Shown piece by piece: positions 10,516 to 20,883 of a stretch of 64,000 nucleotides of DNA (the first letter of the stretch is position 1; each line of letters starts with the position of its first letter). A program made the translations under genes and the position numbers. The DNA is taken from contig JASEVX010000007.1 of assembly GCA_031761405.1 (NCBI GenBank), positions 62,631,062 to 62,695,061 on the forward strand, given 5' to 3'. The notes under the pieces are model-generated. The model did no database searches. It saw only the letters and a program-made list of their open reading frames with translations, and was not told the DNA's origin. Source of the stretch: Serripes groenlandicus. Its lineage: Eukaryota; Mollusca; Bivalvia; Cardiida; Cardiidae.

Positions 10516-10640
10516 TGAAACGAAATCAACTACGACGTGATTTGTTCTTGCAGTTTTTGTTTTAAGGGTGTCCATGTTAACCCTCTCTGTTAAGTTTGTT
10601 CCCATGATCAAATTTCAATGAAGTTTTGTTTTTTATATTA

Positions 10641-10971
10641 GGAATAAATTGTATTAAACTTATATTTGGTATTTTTCTCCAAATTATTTTCCTAAAATAT
10701 GATAAAAACTAGGTGGCCAATTAGAAATTCGTCGAAGTGTAGAGTCGAAACCATTGTGACAAAAGTCATCTTTTGTCGATGTGTCAAAACATGCCTACAT
10801 TAGTGGGAAAGGGTGGGTTAAACCTTTTTCACATACAGATACTTTCTGACGTCTCTGCAGCAGACGATTTTTGCCACAATGTTTTCAACTGTATTTGATA
10901 ATTAAACTCTCATTTATAGAGATTTTCAATGAAAATTTTAAAGTCATCTGCTGCAGATTTGTTGTATCTGA
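10641..10971 (+). repeat. Tandem duplication, copy 1 (331 bp)
   Basis: This segment recurs at 10979-11309 and appears identical by eye. It contains an M1 relic pair (AGTGGGAAAGGGTGGGTTAA, GTCTCTGCAGCAGACG). It abuts the Tc1 remnant. Confidence 0.85.
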
Positions 10972-10978
10972 ATTTATA

Positions 10979-11309
10979 GGAATAAATTGTATTAAACTTA
11001 TATTTGGTATTTTTCTCCAAATTATTTTCCTAAAATATGATAAAAACTAGGTGGCCAATTAGAAATTCGTCGAAGTGTAGAGTCGAAACCATTGTGACAA
11101 AAGTCATCTTTTGTCGATGTGTCAAAACATGCCTACATTAGTGGGAAAGGGTGGGTTAAACCTTTTTCACATACAGATACTTTCTGACGTCTCTGCAGCA
11201 GACGATTTTTGCCACAATGTTTTCAACTGTATTTGATAATTAAACTCTCATTTATAGAGATTTTCAATGAAAATTTTAAAGTCATCTGCTGCAGATTTGT
11301 TGTATCTGA
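10979..11309 (+). repeat. Tandem duplication, copy 2 (331 bp)
   Basis: Second copy of 10641-10971, offset 338 bp. Its M1 tail continues to GAGAAAGGGTTTA about 60 bp beyond the donor of exon 11. Confidence 0.85.
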
Positions 11310-11378
11310 GAAAGGGTTTACCAGTTCCTCTTTTCTCAAACTGTATAAAAAATACTTCACAATATTGTAATAATTCAC

Positions 11379-11564
11379 CTGTAATGTAATGACTGTTGGT
11401 CTATCAAAAGCCCCTTTGATAGTTGAAACCTTGACACGGCTGTCAGTCCCTAATGTTAATACTTTGACCTCTTTTCCTACTTCAAATTCTTCCATAGTTG
11501 GTCTACATACAACCACAAATGCACCGGATTGTCCCAGATTGGTATGGAACATACACTGCCAACC
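11379..11564 (-). CDS. Exon 11: ZU5-like first half
   Basis: A 186 nt, phase 0/0 exon with acceptor TTATTTCAG and donor GTGAAT. It encodes 62 residues beginning GWQCMFHTNLGQSGAFVVVC, with VKVLTLGTDSRVKVSTIKGA and ending FDRPTVITLQ. A strand rich in small residues (GQSGAFVVV), then a charged turn and an F-x-x-P-x-x-I-T-L motif, resembles the ZU5 fold in DTHD1-type proteins. This is recognised by eye and should be tested by profile search. Confidence 0.75.
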
Positions 11565-11742
11565 CTGAAATAAATAAGCTGATTGATTATTTAAGAGTCA
11601 TCATTCTCCTTTGAAAAAAAAACCCACACTCTATATCTAATGGATCTAATAGAAAAGTGTTATCTGAAGTTGGAAACATATAAAGAAATAGAAATGAGAA
11701 AAATCTTTGGAATGGAGACATAAAAAGTAAAAAAGAACCTGC

Positions 11743-11961
11743 TTAACCCTTACGACAATTTTGCAGCAGATGACTTTGAACATATTTTGTCAAAAAATAG
11801 AAAATCTCTAATTGAATGGTTAACCTATGACAAAAAGTGGAAAACATTGTGGCAAAAGGAGAAATTGCACGTTTTGTGCAATTTCTTCTTTTGTCACTAT
11901 GTTTTCAAAAAGCCTTATGCTGCAGAGGTGTCAGAAAGCGTCTATATGAGGGAATGGGTTA
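11743..11961 (+). mobile_element. M1 MITE, near full length
   Basis: Starts TTAACCCTTACGACAATT (small end deletion), stem GCAC/GTGC, ends TATGAGGGAATGGGTTA. Confidence 0.8.
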
Positions 11962-12309
11962 CTGCACATTTAATTTTGTATGCATATGGTAAATTGTCAA
12001 AAACAAAAACTGACAATGGTAATTGCTGTTCTTGATGGAATATTTAGCAATATGGGCCATTATACTTCCCATTAGCAACTTGGATTGATTTTGGTCTTAA
12101 CACAGTTCTGTATAATATGTCACAGTATATTTAAGCACAGAAACCTTGCCTGTCAGATAATTTATAGTTCAACCCATTTATTTCCATATTTATATGTATG
12201 TATAGACTGGGAGTGAATGCACTAGAAAAACTATATGCTCCCGACATGTAACACTGTCCCTCATACAAAAGATTTCTGATTCCTCTGCATGAGAAGACTT
12301 TTGAAAACA

Positions 12310-12539
12310 TTATCCCTTTCCCTCATATAGACGCTTTCTGACGCCTCTGTAGCAGACAGCGTTTTTAAAACATAGTGACAAAAGAAGAAATTGCACAAAA
12401 CGTGCAATTTCTCCTTTTGCCACAATGTTTTCTACTTTTTGTCATAGGTTATCCATTCAATTATGGAGATTTTCTATGTTTTGACAAAATACGTTCAAAG
12501 TCGTCTGCTGCAGAATTGCCGTATGAGGGAAAGGGTTAA
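12310..12539 (-). mobile_element. M1 MITE, full length, reverse orientation
   Basis: Ends TTATCCCTTTCCCTCATA and TATGAGGGAAAGGGTTAA (one TTAA mutated). Central stem GCAC/GTGC. Confidence 0.85.
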
Positions 12540-12711
12540 GGCAAAACGATAAATTGCTCATAATGAGTAATTTCTGATTTTGCCAAAATGTTTTCAACAA
12601 TATTCATCATTTGTTCTTTCATTTTAGGGACTTTCCATGTTTATTACTGAATATTTGCAAAGCCGCCTGCTGCAGATTTGTTGTTAGTGTAAAAGGTTTG
12701 AGATGGTCATA
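12540..12711 (-). mobile_element. M1 MITE remnant abutting the preceding copy
   Basis: Central stem GCTCATAATGAGTAATTTC, ATGTTTTCAAC and GCCTGCTGCAGATTTG; truncated at the shared TTAA. Confidence 0.55.
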
Positions 12712-12794
12712 AATCTGACTATTTGGATAAAACAGGCCCTATAATTGTATCTCTACAGGTACAATAGACCTTCACGCTATGCAGATCAAGGAAT

Positions 12795-13090
12795 GATTGA
12801 TTGGAATTTAACGCCATTTTCAACAATTTTTCAGTCATATCACATTGGCCAGTTTACCTACTCATGTGTTTCCTAGCTATCTCACACAAGTAATCCACAC
12901 AACATACTTTTCAAATAACTGGCTCCTTTTCCACATAGATTGTTATCCCATGCATTGGTGAAAGACGAATGACGCTTTTCACAGTGACTTTTGTCAAAAA
13001 GGAGGAAAGGATGTTGGCCGAGCTGGGATTTAAACTTACAACCCCTGGATTGAGGGCCTGAATCACTACCAACTTGGCCACCAGAGTATG
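12795..13090 (-). mobile_element. SINE-B (second tRNA-headed family)
   Basis: The minus-strand head reads CCAAGTTGGTAGTGATTCAG and GGTTGTAAGTTTAAATCCCA, a worn A box and B box. The body has TGGTGAAAGACGAATGACG and the 3' domain with GATTGATT tail is shared with SINE-A. Confidence 0.7.
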
Positions 13091-13150
13091 GCACAAGGAA
13101 TGAAAGATAATCATAAAATTGTTTTTCAGCAGAAAATGTAAAAACATTAC

Positions 13151-13275
13151 ATCACTATCCTGAAGTATTTCTGTTGGAGTGAGAGTGTGACCATCGTGTG
13201 TTTTGATCTTCAACTCTTCTTTAGAGGATCTTGGTGCATACAAAACCGGTAAGGAAAGTACCGATGGTATTGACC
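13151..13275 (-). CDS. Exon 10: beta-rich region
   Basis: A 125 nt exon with acceptor AAATTTCAG and donor GTAATG. It starts with two bases completing Gly, then SIPSVLSLPVLYAPRSSKEE and LKIKTHDGHTLTPTEILQDSD, ending in phase 0. Its acceptor end and flanking intron were duplicated about 255 bp upstream (13507 onward), leaving a decoy acceptor. No domain is named from this exon alone. Confidence 0.75.
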
Positions 13276-13299
13276 CTGAAATTTAAATGTAGAATGTTC

Positions 13300-13475
13300 A
13301 ATTACCCCTTTCCCCTTTCCCACATACTGACGCCTCTGCAGCATTAGACATTTGAAAACGATTTGCCACAATGTTTTAAGATTGATTCAATAAGTATTCT
13401 TTTGTTTATAGTGAGTTTCCATATTTTTGTTTAGATGTCGTCTTCTGCAGATTTGTTGTATGTGGGAAAGGGTTA
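13300..13475 (-). mobile_element. M1 MITE, diverged, inside a duplicated segment
   Basis: CCCCTTTCCCACATACTGA start and GTATGTGGGAAAGGGTTA end. It lacks the central hairpin. It begins 24 bp upstream of the acceptor of exon 10. Confidence 0.6.
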
Positions 13476-13506
13476 TATTCATTTTTATGCTGGTTTACAA
13501 TCATTC

Positions 13507-13793
13507 AAGGAAAGAACTGATGGTATTGTTACCCTGAAATTTAAATGTAGAATTTTCAATTATCCCTTTCTCACATACTGACGCTTTCCTGACGCCTCTG
13601 CAGCAGACCACTTTTGAAAACAATTTGGTTAGATGAAGAAATTGCTCACGATGAGCAATTTCTCCTTTTGCCACAATGTTTAAAGCTTGATTCAATAATT
13701 ATTCTTTTGTTTATAGTGAGTTTCCATATTTTCGTCTAAATGTTTTCAAAGTTGTCTGCTGCAGATTAAATGTTGTATGTGGGAAAGGGTTAT
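13507..13793 (-). repeat. Diverged duplicate of the exon 10 boundary plus M1
   Basis: It repeats 13253-13475: AAGGAAAGAACTGATGGTAT, the acceptor-like CCTGAAATTTAAATGTAGA and an M1 copy, here still holding the hairpin GCTCACGATGAGC. A decoy 3' splice site with no open exon behind it. Confidence 0.7.
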
Positions 13794-13927
13794 ATTAATT
13801 TTTATGTGGTTTGAAAACATTGCAGCAAATGCACAAACTACTCATTATGTGCCAAAGCATTTTCAACTCTATTCAATATAGTTACTTTCATTTAGATATA
13901 TTTTCCACACTTTGTTGTTTGTGGAAA

Positions 13928-14124
13928 GATCCCCAGCCGGGTCATACCAAAGACTTTAAAATTGGTACCGGTAGTAATGGCTGTCCTCCTTGGCACTCAG
14001 GGTTGCGGGGTTAGCATGACGACTGACTGGCTGGTGTCAGAATAAATCAAATGGACCAGTAGTACTGGTAACAGGAAATGCCGTGAAATAACTTCTTTTT
14101 TTTTAAAGCGGCGTAAAATACCAA
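13928..14124 (+). mobile_element. SINE-A, 5' truncated
   Basis: CCAGCCGGGTCATACCAAAG, GGTAGTAATGGCTG, CTGGTGTCAGAATAA, ACCAGTAGTACTGGTAAC and 3' domain GCCGTGAAATAACT are in SINE-A order. The tRNA head is missing. Confidence 0.7.
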
Positions 14125-14354
14125 TTTACCCTTTCCCTCATACGACAATTCTGCAGCAGACGACTTTGAACGTATTTTGTCAAAACATAGAAAATCTCCA
14201 TAAATGAATGGATAACCTATGAAAAAAAGTGAAAAACATTGTGGCAAAAGGAGAAATTGCATGTTTTGTGCAATTTCTTCTTTTGTCACTATGTTTTCAA
14301 AAAGCCGTCTGCTGCAGAGGCGTCAGAAAGCGTCTATATGAGGGAAAGGGTCAA
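14125..14354 (+). mobile_element. M1 MITE, full length, near exon 9
   Basis: Both TTAA sites are mutated (TTTA, TCAA). Stem GCAT/GTGC. It ends 32 bp beyond the donor of exon 9 and adjoins a SINE-A. Confidence 0.8.
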
Positions 14355-14386
14355 TCAATGTATGTGGGAAAGGTTCAAAATCTCAC

Positions 14387-14598
14387 CTTCCAAAGTTTCC
14401 TCAACTTTGTACATAAACACATCACTAGTCACGTCCTCTGTCTCCTGTATATAGAAGTTCAGGCCACATTGGTCCGCCCCCTGTCTCTTGCAGACAACTA
14501 TCGGTTCAGCTGTCAGTTGACTGCCTCTTGTGTCAATCACAAGAGATGTGTTGGTGAACTTGGTTACTCTTGCTTTATGAAGCTGCTCAATGTCAATC
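14387..14598 (-). CDS. Exon 9: start of the beta-rich region
   Basis: A 212 nt exon with acceptor TTTTTTCCCACACAG and donor GTGAGA. The reading IDIEQLHKARVTKFTNTSLV is followed by IDTRGSQLTAEPIVVCKRQG and a segment with DQCGLNFYIQETEDVTSD. Alternating hydrophobic residues suggest beta strands. It ends with one base (G) completed by GG of exon 10. An M1 copy ends 32 bp beyond the donor. Confidence 0.75.
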
Positions 14599-14789
14599 CT
14601 GTGTGGGAAAAAATAAGGAGGGACATTCTGTAAAAAGTAAAAGATACGAGAGCTATCACTGAAACTGATTAATACCAGAGACATATAAAAACGTGTTTAT
14701 ATGTCTCTGTTAATACCTGTGTAAATCAGTGGAACCTGTTTTCCGAAAAATGTTTTCATTTTTGCAAATTCTAAGTTGAAAATTGCCAT

Positions 14790-15620
14790 AAAGCCCAAGA
14801 GGGCCAGTATCACTCCATTGTAACAAAGCAAAACAAGAGACCATGATAGTCCTACATTGCTCCCCTGATTTAAATAGTTTTCAGAGTTCTTACTCTATAT
14901 ATATATATAATATATATATATATATAAATATGGAAAACGGAAAACGAGCTCCCTCTTGGTGGAATTGTTTTTCAATTGATCAGATTGAAGAAATAACCAA
15001 AGAAATTACTCGGGCTATTACTTTGGTCATAGAAGAATTTTAGAGTATTAGATAGTCTCAGAGGAAGATAACCTAGATATCATCAAAACAGGTATTCTGT
15101 CAAAATGCGGCCTGAACCTGAAAAAGTAACCAAAATCTTTTTTTTTTAAATTAGCTTAGTGTGATCTAGTTTTTGAGCCAACATGTACCATACACAAACA
15201 TGCCCAAGACAAAAGTTCATTGTGTTGGAGGAAAATATGCAGCATCTAAAAGATCACCCTTTATTTTTCCCTAGTGACCATAATTATTTTCTGACTTCAC
15301 TCATATAGACATAATCCAAATTAAAATTTGGCCTAGATATCATCAAGACAAACTATTTTGACAAAATTTCGTCATTCTGGAGTTAAAAAATAAAAATGCA
15401 GCCTCTAAGGTGTCCGCAAGTGTTTTCTTAAATTTGACCTGGCAAAACATGATACAATCAAATCTGGCCTAGATATCATCATGACAAAGATTCTGACAGT
15501 TTCATTATTCTGGAATCACAAATGCAGCCTCAGGCTCTAGAATGTCCTCAAGATTTGTCTTAAATTTGGTTTAGCGTGACTTAAGTTTTTGACATGATTC
15601 ATATGATGAACCATATTCAA
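14790..15620 (+). repeat. Old interspersed repeats, (TA)n and 'GACCTAG' family
   Basis: AGAGGGCCAGTATCACTCC opens it; (TA)n lies at 14897-14925. Repeated CTAGATATCATCAAGACAA and AATTTGGCCTAG... blocks follow. No open frame of note. Confidence 0.45.
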
Positions 15621-15718
15621 ACTTTGCCAAGATATGAACAAGACAATTATTCTGGATAAGTTTCATGAAAAGTTTATCATCATTAATGATGATGCACGAT
15701 GTACTCACAGCATAACAA

Positions 15719-15947
15719 TAGCTCTTTCCCTCATATAGACGCTTTCTGACGAATCTGCAGCAGACGGCTTTTGGAAAACATAGTGACAAAAGAAGAAATT
15801 GCTCAAAGCGAGCAATTTCTCCTTTTGCCACAATGTTTTCCACTTTTAGTCATAGGTTATCCATTTAATTATAGAGATTTTCTACTTTTTGACAAAATAT
15901 GTTCAAAGTCGTCTGCTGCAGAATTGTCGTATGAGGGAAAGGGATAG
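15719..15947 (-). mobile_element. M1 MITE, full length, reverse orientation
   Basis: CTCTTTCCCTCATATAGACG to GTATGAGGGAAAGGGATAG. Stem GCTC/GAGC. Terminal TTAA sites mutated. Confidence 0.8.
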
Positions 15948-16117
15948 CTCACTCAGATGACACAACAATATTCTATGATGTCTAATATGAATCTGAGTCA
16001 ACCTTTATTTTGACAATTCTTTTGAACATCCACAACAAATGATTTGGAGGGGAGAGAAGCATATAATATCATGAAATACACTTATTTAGAGCTCAACGAA
16101 ATGGAAATCTCACTTAC

Positions 16118-16203
16118 TTTGTAGTAGGGATTGTCGACAGTGTTTTGTCATACTCCTTTCTTGGATAGTTCGGACTGCAGTATGTTGGTGCTGTCTGCCC
16201 TGT
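16118..16203 (-). CDS. Exon 8: short linker after the ankyrin block
   Basis: An 86 nt exon opening in phase 0 and closing with two bases (AA) completed by the G of exon 9 to give Lys. Acceptor ATTATTATTAG, donor GTAAGT. It reads TGQTAPTYCSPNYPRKEYDK then TLSTIPTTK. No domain is visible. It is supported by phase agreement on both sides and by splice sites. An M5 copy starts about 13 bp upstream of the acceptor. Confidence 0.6.
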
Positions 16204-16216
16204 CTAATAATAATGT

Positions 16217-16696
16217 TCAGAGGAGTAGATAAGAGGGAGTGAACAGGTCTTTTCCCCACAATATTTCTCTTAAATTATTACTCAGCCTATGTTGTGGGTA
16301 CTCAAAAGAATTGTCTCACTGAGACGATTCTTTTCAGTCAATGTCAAATAAGGATTTTGGAACATGAAAAATTACCCTTATCTATTGATTGGGGTTTAAC
16401 GCCGTTTTTAACAATTTCTCAGTTATATCACGGCGGCCAGTTCACCTACTCATGCATTTCCTGGTTTTCTCACACCAGTACTCCTACTCCACACAACAAT
16501 CTTCCCAAGCAACTGGCTGCTTTTCCACATAGACTTAGCCCATTGGTGGAAGACGAATGACGCATGTCGCATTGACTTTTGTCAATCGTCGGAAAGAAAC
16601 TTGGCCGAGCCGGGATTCGAACTAACAACCCCTGGATTGACAGGCTGACAGCCCGCGTCGCTACCGGGGCTCGGCGACCCTTATCTAGAGCTCTGA
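16217..16696 (-). mobile_element. M5 MITE split by a SINE-B
   Basis: Left end CAGAGGAGTAGATAAG is 13 bp upstream of the acceptor of exon 8; core palindrome GTTGTGGGTACTCAAAAG around TCTCACTGAGACGATTC. The right end CCTTATCTAGAGCTCTGA lies after the SINE insertion. Confidence 0.75.
16385..16676 (-). mobile_element. SINE-B, full length with target-site duplication
   Basis: 292 bp flanked by 11 bp direct repeats ACCCTTATCTA (16374-16384 and 16677-16687). The minus-strand head has GAGCCCCGGTAGCGACGCGG (A box region) and TTAGTTCGAATCCCGG (B box). It ends in the shared 3' domain. Confidence 0.85.
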
Positions 16697-17319
16697 ATTA
16701 TTTTAAATAATGTTTTAGTTATTGTCAATTTGTGAACAACTAGAACTGTCTGAACATCTATAATAACAAGAGGTCCATGAAGTTCGGTTGACGAGTGACG
16801 AACCCTGGACGAATAGACGAGTAACGAACTGTGACATTTTGTTTAAACTTTAGGACAAGTGACGAACTGTGACTTGTTTTTAATAGGTCCGTGAAGTTAG
16901 GTTGAAGAGTGACGAACTTCAAATTCTTTGTGAAGTTAGCTTGAAGAGCGACAAGTTGATGAGTGACAGCTTCATCAATTTCGTCAATTCGTCTAATTTT
17001 GTCTTGTATTATAAATTATATTTAGCTACAGCTAAAGTAAGCTGATATTTTCTGAACATTTAAAATATTCACCGTGCTTCCTGAAAATCAATCTTTATAT
17101 TAAGAGAGAACCTAAAATAAGCTACAGTATGAGCTTTCAGTCCAATCCATTTTTCCATTGTATATTTCTTTATGGTTTCCTTCTATGTAAAACACATGAA
17201 CATAATTACATTTAATAAACTAGAAGAGCTTCTGAAATCAGATCATTTAAGCGCCATCTTAGCTCAGCTGCCCTGCAATTGTCTAAGGGAGATAACTTTT
17301 GAAAATTGTTATTTGTTTT

Positions 17320-18150
17320 ATGTTCTAGGGGAAACAACTTTAAAAAATGAAATACATATCAGAAGCTCGAGTTTTTTGCCTAGACAATTTCATCATTATA
17401 AGCGCTTTTACATAAAATACAAAGAACAAAAACAAGCAACTTTGCTAACCTTTCCTGCAATGGTCTAAGGGAGACAACTTTTATTAAAAAACGTAATTAA
17501 ATTTATGGTCAAAGGGAAACAACTTTAGAAAAGGAAATATATATTAGAAGCACAAGTTATTTCCCTTAGACCATAAAACACGACCATCTTAGGTAGGCTA
17601 TTCTGCAATGGTCTAGGGGAGACAACTATTGAAAAGAAGCGCGAGTTATTTCCCATAGACCATAAACTAATTAGAATACAAAAATGGTCTAAGGGAGACA
17701 ACTTTTGGAAATAGAATCAATGTTATGGTCTAAGGGAAACAACCACAGAAAACGAAATATATCTGAAGGACGAATTATTTCTCCCAGACCATTCACTGAA
17801 ATGTATAAGGGAGACAACTTTTGTCTAATGTTATTTCTTTTATGGTCTAAGCAGGGACACTATATTACATAGTGTACCTGGTCTAAGGGAAACAACGTTA
17901 GAAAATGAAATATATCAGAAGTACAAGGTATTTCCTCTAGACCATGAAATCATTGGAATACAAAAACGACCGTTTCTGCAATGGTCTAAGGTAGAAAACT
18001 TTTGAAAAATAATATAGATTTTATTGTCTAAGGGAAACAACTATAAAAAATTAAATATAACAGAAGTACGAGTTATTTCCCCTGGACCATGAAATCATTG
18101 GAATACAAAATTAACTGTCTTAGGTATGGTCTAAGGAAGACAACTTTTGA
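17320..18150 (+). repeat. Array of about six hairpin units
   Basis: Each unit has TATGGTCTAAGGGAAACAAC, an A-rich spacer of about 30 bp, then the inverted AGTTATTTCCCCTAGACCAT. Copies start near 17326, 17503, 17608, 17726, 17878 and 18028. Between them lies a related half-site (GGTCTAAGGGAGACAACTTT). Confidence 0.75.
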
Positions 18151-18779
18151 ACACCTCCATTTGAACAAATATAAATCTCAACTTGTTGCCATTAATTAAA
18201 ATTTGGTTGCAATACAACCAGCATGCAAAGTTATAGAGGGAGGTTGCGGCATGGATTCAGCTCGCTGAGTTATATAGCTCTTCTGATAACTGGTGTTATT
18301 TATATTGTAATAACAATATAAAGAAAGGAGCCTTCCAGAATATAATAAACAAGGGATACTTCTCCAGTTTCTACTAGGTTCTTCATCACAGGAGTAAGTT
18401 TTAATCATAGGACTCAGAAACTAGAAATATCTTGAAAAAAGATAAACGCCGATAATAATCAAAACAATCAGTAATTTCCCATGAATTATAAAATGTGCGC
18501 AATAATCTATGTGTTTACCAAAGGCTAATCGGCAATCTCCATACAGCTTCAGTTTCTATAAATAGATTATCAAGGCCGATAATACGCCACATGACTGGAG
18601 ATAATGCGAGGCTCTCAAGAGGTGTATAAGTTTCAATTGACGATAGATAACTGAAAACTTATCATGTTTCGAATATAATTAATATGTTGCTCTTAAATAT
18701 AATATTTCTTACGTTTTCACTGATTTTTTGTTCACTGAAATTTATTTCTTAAGGAAAACAATTAAAAGTTAGTACGCAG

Positions 18780-19560
18780 AAGAGACACAATTGACGAGTT
18801 GATGAATTGACGAAGCTCTTCTGAGTGACTGATGGCCATGAAATATGAAATAGGGACTAATTTGCATTCAATACGTCCAGATACATTCTCTAAAAGACAG
18901 AAATAAAGTTTTTAGAAAAATATTTTTTCCGTCAATTTCATCAACTAAATTACTTGACAAAATGCATCAGAATGACTGATGGTCATGCAATATGAAATTG
19001 GGCCTAATTTGCATTCAATACGTCTAGAGACATTTTTTAAAAGGCAGAAATAATGTTCAGATTTTATTTTGACGAAGCACTTCTGAATGACTGATGGCCA
19101 TGAAAATTGGGCCTTATTTGCATTAAATACGTCCAGATATATTATCCAAAAGAAAGAAATATTTCTTTTGTCAATTCGTCAACAAAATTGACGAGTTGAC
19201 GAGTTGTCGAACTTTACGAAGCTCTTCTGAATGACTGATGGTCATGCAATATGAAATAGGGCCTAATTCGCATTCAAAACGTCCAGAACATTATCTAAAT
19301 GAATGAAATAAAGTTTTTAGGAAAATACTTTTTTCGTCAATTTCGTCAACTAAATTGGCGAGTTAACGAATTGACGAACTTGTCGAAGCTCTTCTCAATG
19401 ACTGATGGCCAAGCCATCTGAAATAGGGACTAATTTGCATTCAATACGTCCAGATACATTATCTAAAAGAGAGAAATAAAGTTTTTAGAAAATTATTTCA
19501 ACTAAATTGACGAGTTAACGAATTGACGAACTTGAGGAAGCTCTTCTAGTTAAGTTGAAT
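18780..19560 (+). repeat. Tandem array, about 150-190 bp unit
   Basis: About five copies of CGAAGCTCTTCTGAATGACT, GATGGCCATG, AATTTGCATTCAATACGTCC and TTTTTCGTCAATTTCGTCAA. Confidence 0.75.
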
Positions 19561-20234
19561 CGTATTAAATTCTCATGCTTTGTACATAGAAGGAAACATC
19601 AAGAAATGGATTGGACTGAAAGCTCATAGCTTATTTTAGGTCCTCTCCTATAAAGATTGCTTTTCAGGAAGCACGGTGAATAGTTTACATGTTCAGAAAA
19701 ATATCAGTTTATTTTAGCTGTATAATTTATCATTCAAGAAAAAGTTGACGAATTGACGAAATTGATGAAGCAGCAACAGCTTGTCACTCGTCAATTAGTC
19801 GATCGTCTAGCTAACTTCACAAATAATTTGAAGTTCGTCACTCGTCAATTCGTAAATTCGCCACCCTAACTTCACGGACCTAAACACTTCACGGACATAA
19901 TAGCAAGAACATCAGCAGAAGACTTGTGAAATATTGTGTGGAAAAAGGAGACATTTCAATTTCCTTTTAATGTTCTTTCAATTTAGATGAGTCAAAAAAT
20001 TAAAGTAATACGGTTGATAAGAATCTAGTTCCACAAGCATATTAAGTATCTTTGTAAAATTGGCATTTGATGTGTAAAATTGGCATTTGATGATATTTCT
20101 AATTACAGATGTATGCATGGAATTCAATTCTTTAAACAACTTTAAAATGGAATATCTTACTTAAACTATCCTAGTTGGCAAAGAAACATTGTTTTATTCA
20201 GCTGTACAGTTATATGTGTACTATTCTGTTGTAC

Positions 20235-20336
20235 CTTGTCTTTGATTTCTGGATTTATTCCACGCAAGAGGAGTAGTTCAACAATATCACCATGGCAACC
20301 CAGAATGGCTTCATGAAGGGCAGTTCTTCTGTTTGA
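20235..20336 (-). CDS. Exon 7: ankyrin repeat
   Basis: A 102 nt exon, phase 0/0, with acceptor TTATTTCAG and donor GTACAA. It encodes SNRRTALHEAILGCHGDIVE then LLLLRGINPEIKDK. TALHEA, GHxDIVELLL-like spacing and the closing RGINPEIKD are strong ankyrin hallmarks. It is the last recognised repeat of the block. The intron to exon 8 carries the 3.1 kb long-inverted-repeat element. Confidence 0.88.
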
Positions 20337-20652
20337 CTGAAATAAAAAAAAAAGAGAAATAAGAGGGCCAGAAATGTTCCACTGCTAAGGGACAAAATAA
20401 TCCTACCCTCTTTGGCAGGTGTTTTATAAGGTCATCCTATGAACATTAGAAAAGGCGAAATTGCTTGTTTTGAGCATATTTTCCTTGCCCACAATGTTTT
20501 CAAACATTTTCCTGCTGCAAAGGCACCAATAGCCATCTGTATCAAGTAAAAAGGTGAACGTCTACGATAAAAAAGAAGATATCCGACATGAAGAAGGTAA
20601 ACAGCAAATATAAAAAAAAAAGTCATCTCTCTATAGATACGTGTTTATATAT

Positions 20653-20883
20653 TTAACCCTTTCCCTCATATAGTCGCTTTCTGACGCCTCTGCAGCAGAC
20701 GGATTTTTGAAAACATAGTGACAAAAGAAGAAATTTTTCAAAACGAGCAATTTCTCCTTTTGCCACAATGTTTTCCACTTTAAGTCATAGGTTATCCATT
20801 CAATTATAGAGATTTTTTATTTTTTGACAAAAATACATTCAACGTCGTCTGCTGCAGAAATGTTGTATGAGGGAAACGGTTAA
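20653..20883 (-). mobile_element. M1 MITE, full length, reverse orientation
   Basis: TTAACCCTTTCCCTCATATA to ATGAGGGAAACGGTTAA. One arm of the central stem has decayed to TTTTTC. Confidence 0.85.

Larger units (their letters stand above)
16775..19905. mobile_element. 3.1 kb element with long inverted ends and internal tandem arrays
   Basis: The left 400 bp (GGTCCGTGAAGTTAGGTTGA, TTCATCAATTTCGTCAATTC, TTCACCGTGCTTCCTGAAAA, GAGCTTTCAGTCCAATCC) recurs as reverse complement at about 19575-19905. The interior holds two tandem arrays and no transposase-like ORF. The form recalls foldback elements. The whole lies in the intron between exons 7 and 8. Boundaries are approximate and no target duplication was confirmed. 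Confidence 0.7.

Noticed and set aside
13501..13695. Second copy of exon 10
   Set aside because: Only the exon edge and intron are duplicated; the coding body is absent.
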